Positions 1 through 6,420 of a stretch of DNA of 9,861 nucleotides are shown piece after piece. Source of the DNA: JAVBMO01 sp031552355 (GTDB taxonomy: Bacteria > Bacteroidota > Bacteroidia > Bacteroidales > P3); assembly GCA_031552355.1 (NCBI GenBank), contig JAVBMO010000013.1:1-9861 (forward strand). The letters run 5' to 3'. The notes under the pieces are model-generated. The model had not been told where the DNA came from. It ran no database searches and saw only the letters and a list, made by a program, of their open reading frames with translations. Numbering within the stretch: the first letter of the stretch is position 1; each line of letters opens with the position of its first letter. A program made the position numbers and the translations under genes.

Positions 1-295
1 GGCTATTTCTAAAGCTTTCGGAGAATCATATAAGAATTTACTTATTAGTTCCACCAAGTCAATGACAGGGCATTTACTCGGAGCTACAAGTGCAGTCGAA
101 GCAATTGCCACTGTCATGGCGGTAAAAGAGAATATTATACCACCCACAATTAACACAGTAGATGTTGACCCTAGTTTACCCGAAAGCACAAACTTAGTAC
201 TTGCAAAACCTCTTAAAACAACTGTAAATTACGCGTTGAGTAACAGTTTTGGATTTGGCGGACATAATGCTTCCGTAATATTCAAAAAGATTTGA
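1..295 (+). CDS. fabF: 3-oxoacyl-ACP synthase II (FabF-type), C-terminal part
   Basis: This is the last 97 residues of a ketoacyl-ACP synthase. The reading frame is open from base 2 and the gene begins outside the window. The enzyme condenses malonyl-ACP with an acyl-ACP during fatty acid elongation in the cytoplasm. The visible segment contains STKSMTGHLLGA, which carries the conserved Lys (codon 56-58) and the second catalytic His (codon 71-73) of the Cys-His-His thiolase-fold active site. It also has PPTIN and the C-terminal signature NSFGFGGHNASVIF. The catalytic Cys and the first His would lie upstream and cannot be checked. The ending FKKI matches the usual FabF end, so the C-terminus is intact. 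A FabF-like paralogue from an aryl polyene or other secondary pathway cannot be excluded without the upstream context. A perfect palindromic terminator follows at 445-490. Confidence 0.9.
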   Translation, partial: AISKAFGESYKNLLISSTKSMTGHLLGATSAVEAIATVMAVKENIIPPTINTVDVDPSLPESTNLVLAKPLKTTVNYALSNSFGFGGHNASVIFKKI

Positions 296-346
296 TTTTG
301 CAGTTTTTCATGGCTTTAGTAGCAAATCAGACTGCCAATTTCAGAC

Positions 347-390
347 AAATCGTAACCTATTTCAAAAAATCGTGTCATAGGTTACGATTT
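347..390. repeat. 14-bp perfect inverted repeat with 16-nt spacer
   Basis: The arm AAATCGTAACCTAT (347-360) is exactly complementary to ATAGGTTACGATTT (377-390), with a 16-base loop between them. It begins 51 bases after the fabF stop codon. A U-tract does not follow directly, so it is not a textbook intrinsic terminator, although T-runs occur at 406-422. It may stabilise the 3' end of the fabF mRNA, act as part of a two-hairpin terminator with 445-490, or bind a dyad-recognising protein. No copy of it is seen elsewhere in the window. Confidence 0.7.
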
Positions 391-444
391 AGAAATAAAA
401 TAATGGTTTTTTTGGCTTTTTTATGACGTTCTTGGGCGGGCATA

Positions 445-490
445 TAAGAAAAAGCCTACACAATCAATTGATTGTGTAGGCTTTTTCTTA
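445..490. terminator. Bidirectional intrinsic terminator (perfect 46-bp palindrome)
   Basis: Bases 445-467 are an exact reverse complement of 468-490, giving a palindrome with 23-base arms. The arms hold the core AAAAAGCCTACACAAT and its complement ATTGTGTAGGCTTTTT. As RNA this folds into a stem that ends in a U-run on either strand, as expected for a rho-independent terminator working both ways. It lies between fabF (+) and the convergent tRNA-Thr gene (-), where a shared terminator is needed. Confidence 0.85.
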
Positions 491-530
491 ATTTTGTCGT
501 TCGTTGACTTTCTTGCTTTTTCAAAGATTG

Positions 531-603
<73 letters not shown>

Positions 604-618
604 TTTTGATTTTTTTTG

Positions 619-626
619 CAAAAATA
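619..626 (-). promoter_or_regulatory. Candidate -7 box for tRNA-Thr
   Basis: On the minus strand these bases read TATTTTTG, which fits the Bacteroidota housekeeping -7 consensus TAnnTTTG. The spacing of 15 bases to the tRNA 5' end would give a very short leader. No convincing -33 TTTG is found at the usual 19-21 base distance, so the call rests on one box only. Confidence 0.3.
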
Positions 627-658
627 CAAATAAAGACGATTATATGGAAAAAATGAAA

Positions 659-666
659 TAAATTTG
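659..666 (+). promoter_or_regulatory. Candidate -7 box for porW
   Basis: TAAATTTG matches the Bacteroidota -7 consensus TAnnTTTG and lies 59 bases upstream of the porW start codon. A -33 TTTG at normal spacing is missing, and a TATAAT string at 679-684 is an alternative. This is a weak, single-box call. Confidence 0.25.
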
Positions 667-725
667 CAGTTTTTATGTTATAATCATTGGAGTTTCTGCC
701 TACTCATTAATATAGATTTTACCTT

Positions 726-3470
726 TTGAAAAAATATATAAAGCCATTCTTTTCTTTATGTTTGTTGGTAATGCTTTTGTCGAGTTGCTCTACCAAAAAA
801 GCGACATTTATCAACAAAACTTACCATAATGTAAATGCGCACTACAACGTTTGGTGGAATGGAAATGAAAGTTTGAAGGAAGCTGTAAAAGCATTGCAAA
901 AGGAAAACAAAGACGATTATACCCAGATTCTAAGTGCTTATCAGTTGGGTACACGGGAGCAGGCCATGGGGCAAAATACTGCTTTGGACAGGGCTATAGA
1001 AAAAGGAAATAAAGGCGCCAAAAAGCACTCCATTTTTGTAAAAGGGCAAGAGCATGTGAAGTGGGTACAGAATTGTTACACCTTGATAGCCAAAGCGCAG
1101 TATTACAAGCATGATTATGCCATGTCGGCATCTACCTTCCGTTTCATCAATAGCCAATATAAGGACAGCAAGCAAGCCAACGAAGCCCTCATTTGGATGG
1201 CGCGTTGTTTGTTGCAAGAAGAACAGTATAGTTTGGCCGAAGGAAATCTTGACAGGCTCAAACTTCTGATAGAATCCGGCAAAGCCTCGTCATCTCTTAA
1301 ATTTGACATGTATGTAGCTTATTCGGAACTGTATCTGAAACAGAAAAAATATCCCAACGCGTTGAAATATTTGGATTTGGCTGTCGATGAACGGGGGAAT
1401 AGAAAAATTGACACCCGTTTGTATTTCATTATGGGGCAAATTTATCAGGAAACCAAGAAAAAAAATACGGCTGTTAAATATTATCAAAAGGTGTTGAAGC
1501 GTAGCACTGCCTACGAAATGGAATTCAACGCCAGAATTAATATGGCGTCGTGTTATAATTCCCGTCAGGGGAGTGCAAGCGAAATTCTAAAATCTTTGGC
1601 AAAAATGCTTAAAGACAGCAAGAATAAGGAATACAAAGACCAGATTTATTACGCCATGGGCGAAGTTTCCATGTCGGAAAAAAATGCCACCAAAGCCTGT
1701 GAATACTGGGCGCTTTCGGTCGAAGAAAGCGCCGGAAATAATGCCCAAAAAACGAAGTCGGCGTTGATATTGGCCAATACTTATTACGATTTATTCGAGG
1801 ATTATGTTCAAGCGGAAAACTACTACAAAATTGCTTTGGCAACAATGAAACCCGACTATCCGAACTATGACAAAATCAAAAGCCGCGAAGATATGCTTTC
1901 CGCTTTGGTGGAAAACATAAAAACCGTAAACCGTTTGGATACGCTGTTGATTTTCTCGGAAATGTCGCCGGCAGACCAAAACCGTTTTGCAGAAAAGAAA
2001 ATTGCCGAATACAAAGCTGCCGAACAAGCCAAAATAGAAAAAGAAATGGCAAAACAGGAAAGCCAAGCCGGTGGGATTGCTTCGCAAAATCTGAAAGGGA
2101 ATTGGTATTTTTATAATGCAACCACTGTACAGCGTGGCAAAGAAAGTTTTGTGAAAACATGGGGGCGGCGCATGCTGGAAGACAATTGGCGGTTGAGCGA
2201 CAAAGAAATTACATTTTCAACACCGCAGGAAACGGAATTGGCCAAAAATCCGGAAGGCGCTTCAACAGCAAAACAAGATTCTGCTTCGGGAAAAGAAGAC
2301 CAGAATATTTCAAGCAGCAATGCCAACAATCCTGCCAGCAAGGACTACTATTTTTCACAAATACTTAGGACTCCTGCACAAAAAGACACGGCAAAAAATA
2401 CCATCTGTACTTCCTTGTTGAGTATGGCGTTTATCTACAATGACGGATTGAAAAACGAAAAAAATGCCATAGAATCTTTGTTGAAACTCGTACAACAGTA
2501 TCCTGAATATGAAGGAATTTTGTCGGCCTACTATTTGCTCTATCGTATTTACGACCGCAAAGGTGAAACCCCCAATGCAAACTATTATAAAAATCTGATT
2601 TTAAGAGGCTTCCCCGATAGCGATTATGCCAATTTAATTCGGGATGAAAACTACTATAAAGAAATGTTGGCGCGCGAAAAATTGCCGGAAAAAGAATATG
2701 AAGCAACATTTTTGGCTTTTACCAAAGGCCATTACAGCGATGTGCTGAGCCTTGCCCAAAAAGGAAATGAAACCTATCGCGACCCGGTGCTTATGCCGAA
2801 ATATGCTTATTTGACGGCTTTTGCTTCGGGAAAATTGTATGGGAAAGAGGTTCTAATCAAGAAGTTGGAAGAACTTATTGCAAAATATCCTGCGGCTGAA
2901 ATTACGCCCAAAGCCAAAGAACAATTAGCTTTGTTGAAAAGCGGAAAAATAAACTTTACAACAGCGGCGCAAGATGGAATGCCGAGTTCACAGGAAAGCC
3001 ATGTATCAGAGACGCCTGTTGAGCAGGAAGCTGCTACCGAAACCACTCCTACCGAAACTGTTACTGATTCCAAAGAACAGCAGTTAGAAAAAGAGGCGGA
3101 AGTTTACCGTTACCGCGAAAATCAGACGCATTATTTTGTGATTCTGGCCAATTCGTCCAAAGTGGATGCAAATCAAATGAAATATGATTTGTCGGACTTC
3201 AATAAGGAATTTTTCTCTTCTTTAGGCTTGAAAATAAGCTCGTTCTTATTTACAACCACCGAAGAAGTTTTGATGGTTCAGCAATTTGAAAATGCAAAAA
3301 CGGCAATGGAATATTATAATTTTGTGAGGAAGCGGCACGAACTGTTTAAAAAATATCCGGCACAAGACATTAGAGCTTTTGTGATTTCGGCACAAAACTA
3401 CCCAACGTTTTACAATATGAAAAACATAGAGGTTTATGAATATTTTTTCAATAAAAACTATGTTAAATAA
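726..3470 (+). CDS. porW: Type IX secretion system lipoprotein PorW/SprE, TPR-rich
   Basis: This 914-residue lipoprotein resembles PorW (SprE in flavobacteria), which is needed for T9SS secretion and gliding and is thought to sit at the periplasmic face of the outer membrane, helping to link the PorK/PorN ring to the Sov translocon. A signal peptide is followed by a lipobox ending in LSSC, with the lipidated Cys at residue 21. Next comes the family-like NKTYHNVNAHYNVWWNG near residues 30-46. TPR-like helical repeats cover roughly 110-280 and 305-375, and a charged helical stretch about 415-445. A conserved WYFYN (460-464) and WGRRMLEDNWR (479-489) follow. After a Ser/Asn-rich linker (about 505-540) come more helical repeats (560-740), a Thr/Glu-rich linker (750-792) and a C-terminal domain (about 797-914). 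The start is TTG: an in-frame stop lies at 708-710, no ATG lies between, and the signal peptide begins exactly there. Confidence 0.85.
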   Translation: MKKYIKPFFSLCLLVMLLSSCSTKKATFINKTYHNVNAHYNVWWNGNESLKEAVKALQKENKDDYTQILSAYQLGTREQAMGQNTALDRAIEKGNKGAKKHSIFVKGQEHVKWVQNCYTLIAKAQYYKHDYAMSASTFRFINSQYKDSKQANEALIWMARCLLQEEQYSLAEGNLDRLKLLIESGKASSSLKFDMYVAYSELYLKQKKYPNALKYLDLAVDERGNRKIDTRLYFIMGQIYQETKKKNTAVKYYQKVLKRSTAYEMEFNARINMASCYNSRQGSASEILKSLAKMLKDSKNKEYKDQIYYAMGEVSMSEKNATKACEYWALSVEESAGNNAQKTKSALILANTYYDLFEDYVQAENYYKIALATMKPDYPNYDKIKSREDMLSALVENIKTVNRLDTLLIFSEMSPADQNRFAEKKIAEYKAAEQAKIEKEMAKQESQAGGIASQNLKGNWYFYNATTVQRGKESFVKTWGRRMLEDNWRLSDKEITFSTPQETELAKNPEGASTAKQDSASGKEDQNISSSNANNPASKDYYFSQILRTPAQKDTAKNTICTSLLSMAFIYNDGLKNEKNAIESLLKLVQQYPEYEGILSAYYLLYRIYDRKGETPNANYYKNLILRGFPDSDYANLIRDENYYKEMLAREKLPEKEYEATFLAFTKGHYSDVLSLAQKGNETYRDPVLMPKYAYLTAFASGKLYGKEVLIKKLEELIAKYPAAEITPKAKEQLALLKSGKINFTTAAQDGMPSSQESHVSETPVEQEAATETTPTETVTDSKEQQLEKEAEVYRYRENQTHYFVILANSSKVDANQMKYDLSDFNKEFFSSLGLKISSFLFTTTEEVLMVQQFENAKTAMEYYNFVRKRHELFKKYPAQDIRAFVISAQNYPTFYNMKNIEVYEYFFNKNYVK

Positions 3471-3482
3471 AATCAAAATGCC

Positions 3483-3490
3483 TACATTTG
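3483..3490 (+). promoter_or_regulatory. Candidate -7 box for the bactofilin-atpZ unit
   Basis: TACATTTG fits TAnnTTTG and lies in the 113-base gap after porW, 93 bases before the bactofilin ATG. No clear -33 element is seen. A small hairpin (TTGAATGC paired with GTATTCAA, 3495-3502 and 3509-3516, with one G-U pair) would begin right at the transcript start. Readthrough from porW is equally possible. Confidence 0.3.
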
Positions 3491-3583
3491 TAGTTTGAAT
3501 GCAAAAACGTATTCAAGGAAAACCAGTATAAACTACCTCTTGTTCGCAGAGCGCAATGCGGCAGGAATTAATAAACTTTGATT

Positions 3584-3961
3584 ATGGCAAAACCTATTGT
3601 TGTAAGTACAGCCTCGGTCAATATGATTGGCAGTACGACGAAAATAGTCGGAAATATTACATCAGACACGGATTTCCGTATAGACGGAACGCTTGTCGGC
3701 GATATTTTTTTGAAAGGGAAATTGGTAGTAGGCGCTTCGGGCAAAATAGAAGGCAATATAGTTTGCGAAAATGCCGATTTTTCAGGTTTGGTAAAAGGAA
3801 ATGTTACTGTAAAAGAGCTTTTGGTATTGCAAGCCGATGCTAAAATCTTAGGCGATATTTCAGTGGGAAAACTGTCTGTTACTCCCGGCGCTGTTTTTTC
3901 AGGGCATTGTAAGATGGAGACGACACAAACCGCTAATAATACCTCTAATAAAAATGACTGA
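3584..3961 (+). CDS. Bactofilin (polymer-forming cytoskeletal protein)
   Basis: This is a 125-residue bactofilin, a small right-handed beta-helix protein that polymerises without nucleotide into cytoplasmic or membrane-associated filaments. In other bacteria such filaments shape the cell or position envelope machines. The core from about residue 20 to 105 is a run of short beta-strands with regular hydrophobic and glycine spacing, for example RIDGTLVGDI, GASGKIEGNIV and SGLVKGNVTVKELL. It is flanked by a short N-terminal tail (MAKPIVVSTAS) and a polar C-terminal tail rich in Thr and Asn. I chose the ATG at 3584; a TTG two codons upstream (3578) is possible but less likely. The last 8 bases overlap the start of atpZ, which implies translational coupling. 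No transmembrane helix or signal peptide is present. Confidence 0.85.
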   Translation: MAKPIVVSTASVNMIGSTTKIVGNITSDTDFRIDGTLVGDIFLKGKLVVGASGKIEGNIVCENADFSGLVKGNVTVKELLVLQADAKILGDISVGKLSVTPGAVFSGHCKMETTQTANNTSNKND

Positions 3962-4190
3962 TAAGGATAAAGAAAATTTAGCCAAATACGCATCCCTCGG
4001 AACCCAAATGATGGTGATTATTTCCATAGGGACTATAGGAGGATATTTTTTGGACAAAAAGCTGGAACTTTCGTTTCCATGGTTTACGCTTGTGTTGGTT
4101 ATTCTTTCTGTTGCTGCAGCTTTGTGGTATGCGTTGAAAGATTTTTTTAAGGAAGAAAAGAAGAAGAAAAAAAATAAAACAAATTTATAA
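3954..4190 (+). CDS. atpZ: AtpZ/AtpI-family membrane protein
   Basis: This 78-residue protein has two membrane helices, about residues 13-33 and 41-61, and a strongly basic tail (EEKKKKKNK, about 67-75). The sequence GGYFLDKKL after the first helix fits the Gly/Asp loop typical of AtpZ, a small subunit encoded upstream of F-type ATP synthase genes that has been proposed to aid Mg2+/Ca2+ handling or assembly of the c-ring. The ATG lies inside the last codons of the bactofilin gene, an 8-base overlap that argues for translational coupling. The next gene starts 12 bases after the stop. The expected atpB does not follow in this window. The family call rests on length, topology and loop pattern, which are weakly conserved features. 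Confidence 0.75.
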   Translation: MTDKDKENLAKYASLGTQMMVIISIGTIGGYFLDKKLELSFPWFTLVLVILSVAAALWYALKDFFKEEKKKKKNKTNL

Positions 4191-4202
4191 GCTGTTAAGG
4201 AA

Positions 4203-4604
4203 ATGGCAAAAAGCACAATTTTTGAAAATATGAGGATTTATATCCGCAATTTAGCCTTGTTGGATTTGGTACTCATTGCCGTAATGATACCTGTTTCAAC
4301 CCTTTTTGAAGGTCTGTTTTCCTACAATGAAATAGCGTTGATGGGCGTTTTGTTGCCCGTGCATACAGCTTTCAACCATTACCAGTTCAAAAAAACATTG
4401 ATGAAAAACCCTAAAAAGTTTCCTTCTGTTTTCCTGATGCTGACTTTTATCAAGCTGTTTACCTATTTGATTTTTGCAATTGTTGTGGCGTTTCTGCTTC
4501 CATTGCGCACCAAAGGTTTTATCATTACCGAAGCTGTTTTCTATCTAGCCTTTTTGGCTTATGAAACTTTGTCTTTGTCTAAATTGGTGAAGACAAAAAA
4601 GTAA
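4203..4604 (+). CDS. Small four-helix membrane protein, AtpI-like position
   Basis: This 133-residue protein of unassigned function has four predicted membrane helices at about residues 16-38, 41-59, 74-99 and 106-124, and a basic C-terminus ending in KTKK. A purine-rich AAGGA lies just before the ATG. It follows atpZ by 12 bases and is probably in the same transcript as bactofilin and atpZ. In Bacteroidota that have F-type ATP synthase, as I remember these loci, a protein of this size and topology often stands between atpZ and atpB, so an ATP synthase assembly role is a reasonable guess. The sequence itself shows no catalytic motif. The stop codon is one base away from the stop codon of the convergent queG, which leaves no room for a terminator. 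Confidence 0.65.
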   Translation: MAKSTIFENMRIYIRNLALLDLVLIAVMIPVSTLFEGLFSYNEIALMGVLLPVHTAFNHYQFKKTLMKNPKKFPSVFLMLTFIKLFTYLIFAIVVAFLLPLRTKGFIITEAVFYLAFLAYETLSLSKLVKTKK

Positions 4605-4605
4605 A

Positions 4606-5529
4606 TTACTTCGTATTTGCTTTCTGTAAATTTCTTAAAAACTGTTCATAGCGCAGGCGTGAAAAGGCGGTTCCTTTGGTTATTTTCTTGAAAGTAGATT
4701 TTTCTACAAACGAGGCCGAATTTTCCGATAGAATTTGTTTTAAATCTTCGGAAGGCGAAAAGTACGTTTCAGAATTTCCAAAACAGGCTTTTGCATTCCA
4801 CGGACAAGTCAATTGACATTCGTCGCAGCCTAAAATATAATTTTTCAGGTTTATATTTTCGGGCAAAGTTTCCGATTTGTTTTCAATAGTATGATAAGCC
4901 GTACATTTGTTTGCATTTAGGAAAAACGGTTTTTCCAAAGCTTGGTTAGGGCATTTTTGCAGGCAAAGCGTACAATCACCACAACGGTTTTCCACTGCTT
5001 TGTCGTAAGACGATTCTGCGTTACACAAGATTTCGCCAATTACACAAAAAGAGCCGTGTTTTTCATTAATCAGGCAAGTGTTTTTGCCAATCCAGCCCAA
5101 TCCGGCCTTTGCAGCCCAAGCCCGATCCATAACAGGCGCTGTGTCGCAATAGGGAATGCCTTCAAATTGAGGATATTTTTCTTTTAAAATATGGATAAAA
5201 GCATACAATTTTTCCTTTACCAAATGGTGGTAATCTTTTCCCAAAGCATGTTTCGATACTTTGACGTTTGCGTTTTCAACTGGTATTTCTGTATGGTAAG
5301 AAAGCAAAACGGAAATCATGCTTTTGGCTTCAGGCATTAACAACTTTGGATTATAGCGTTTGTCCTGATAATTTTCCATGTAGTGCATACCGGCATGTGC
5401 ATTTTGTGAAAGCCATTGCCGGAAAAAGGAAAAGTCCTGCTCCAAAGAATCTATTTGCGAAATTCCGCAAGCATCAAAACCTACGGAAGAAGCAATATTT
5501 TTGATTTCTTCGGAAGAAATAAGTGGCAT
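4606..5529 (-). CDS. queG: Epoxyqueuosine reductase QueG
   Basis: QueG carries out the last step of queuosine synthesis, reducing epoxyqueuosine to queuosine at position 34 of tRNAs with GUN anticodons, using cobalamin and two [4Fe-4S] clusters in the cytoplasm. The 307-residue product shows the family signature YCDTAPVMDRAWAAKAGLGW (127-146) followed by IGKN; Asp129 probably corresponds to the general acid of characterised QueG. The first ferredoxin-like motif CGDCTLCLQKCP uses Cys183, 186, 189 and 193. The second uses Cys209 and the motif GCDECQLTCPWN (Cys235, 238, 242). It ends with RLRYEQFLRN, as in the family. It is shorter than the E. coli protein, consistent with lack of a C-terminal HEAT-like extension. 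The gene begins one base after the stop of the putative anti-sigma gene and is surely the third gene of that operon. Confidence 0.93.
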   Translation of the reverse strand: MPLISSEEIKNIASSVGFDACGISQIDSLEQDFSFFRQWLSQNAHAGMHYMENYQDKRYNPKLLMPEAKSMISVLLSYHTEIPVENANVKVSKHALGKDYHHLVKEKLYAFIHILKEKYPQFEGIPYCDTAPVMDRAWAAKAGLGWIGKNTCLINEKHGSFCVIGEILCNAESSYDKAVENRCGDCTLCLQKCPNQALEKPFFLNANKCTAYHTIENKSETLPENINLKNYILGCDECQLTCPWNAKACFGNSETYFSPSEDLKQILSENSASFVEKSTFKKITKGTAFSRLRYEQFLRNLQKANTK

Positions 5530-5530
5530 T

Positions 5531-6418
5531 TTAATAATTCCGAATCAGATTGACACTTCCTTTTTTCTGGAATATTTGGCCGAGGCTGTTGGTGCATTTA
5601 ACAGCATAGACGTATGCTCCCGAAATGGCGCCATTTCCTGTCCAACCTTGGTTTATGTCTTTAGAAAAGAAAATCTGTTTTCCTTTGGAATCGAAAATAC
5701 GCATTTCAAAAGCCACTACATCTGAAGCAACTGCTTTGAAGACTTGATTAGCTACGCCATCGGGTGTAAAAGCCGAAGGAATGAAAATTTCATACTTTGG
5801 CATTTCCGGTTCTTTTGCAGGAACAGGTTTGGGAAGTTCAACAAGGGTTTCTTTTACAACAACAGGCTCATCTTCTTCTTTAGGTAAAACGGGTGTATTT
5901 CTTATGGGTGCAGCAGCTGTTTCCTGAGCAGTCGTTGCAACTTCCACTGAAGATTGCAGTACTTCCGGTTTTGTATTTGGAACAAATGTATTCGACGTGG
6001 TGTCTTTCTTTTTCAATTTGTAGCGAATACTGTCTGTTATTGTTGTAGAGGCTGTTTCTGAAATATTGGGTTCTGTCGGTTTGGTAAGAAATTCGGAGTT
6101 TAAAGGCAGAAGAAGCGTTCCAAAGTTGTCGGGTAAAATATTGAATAACTTGGTTTTATCGTTTGCAATGGGTTTCGACTCTATAACAGTTTTATTTGGC
6201 GTTGTTGGAAGTGGTTCGGGAGTATATATGACAGCAAAATAAACAGCCACGGCAACAACTGCTGTTGCAAGTCCAACAAGGGTTATTGTACGTGCCTTGG
6301 GGCTGTGTTTGAATTTTTCTTTTTTCAAACCTTCCCATAACATTGGCGATGGTGTTGCTTCAAAATTTTCAAATTTTTCCCGAAAAGCAGCTCCTATGTC
6401 GTTGTTTTCTATCTCCAT
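5531..6418 (-). CDS. Putative membrane anti-sigma factor with T9SS type B CTD-like domain
   Basis: This 295-residue protein begins 2 bases after the ECF sigma gene. Residues 1-43 form a polar cytoplasmic head; AFREKFENFEATPSPMLWEG resembles the N-terminal motif of many Bacteroidota anti-sigma proteins beside ECF genes. Residues 44-65 form one membrane helix with basic residues on its N-terminal side, placing the remainder in the periplasm. A linker rich in Pro, Thr, Glu and Val spans about 66-208. The end (about 210-295) resembles the gliding-motility-associated (CHU_C) T9SS type B sorting domain: IPSAFTPDGVANQVF, FEMRIFDSKGKQIFF, GWTGNG, GAYVYAV and a final KKGSVNLIR. The usual NGDGxND loop is degenerate (DGVANQ). 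There is no cleavable signal peptide, so it is unlikely to be exported cargo. Anti-sigma function is inferred from gene order and topology; the C-terminal family match is from memory. Confidence 0.75.
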   Translation of the reverse strand: MEIENNDIGAAFREKFENFEATPSPMLWEGLKKEKFKHSPKARTITLVGLATAVVAVAVYFAVIYTPEPLPTTPNKTVIESKPIANDKTKLFNILPDNFGTLLLPLNSEFLTKPTEPNISETASTTITDSIRYKLKKKDTTSNTFVPNTKPEVLQSSVEVATTAQETAAAPIRNTPVLPKEEDEPVVVKETLVELPKPVPAKEPEMPKYEIFIPSAFTPDGVANQVFKAVASDVVAFEMRIFDSKGKQIFFSKDINQGWTGNGAISGAYVYAVKCTNSLGQIFQKKGSVNLIRNY

Positions 6419-6420
6419 TT

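Noticed and set aside
1791..2160. Overlapping minus-strand open frames inside porW rich in Phe and Leu
   Set aside because: They mirror the Lys/Glu-rich helical stretch of PorW and have no start context or family pattern.
3568..3993. A 141-codon open frame antisense to the bactofilin gene, longer than the bactofilin itself
   Set aside because: The plus strand encodes a clear bactofilin with regular beta-helix spacing. The antisense frame has no recognisable motif and runs into atpZ.
5531..6418. Reading the protein as an ordinary T9SS-secreted cargo because of its type B-like C-terminus
   Set aside because: It has no cleavable signal peptide; the only hydrophobic segment is at residues 44-65 after a polar head, and the gene sits 2 bases behind an ECF sigma gene.
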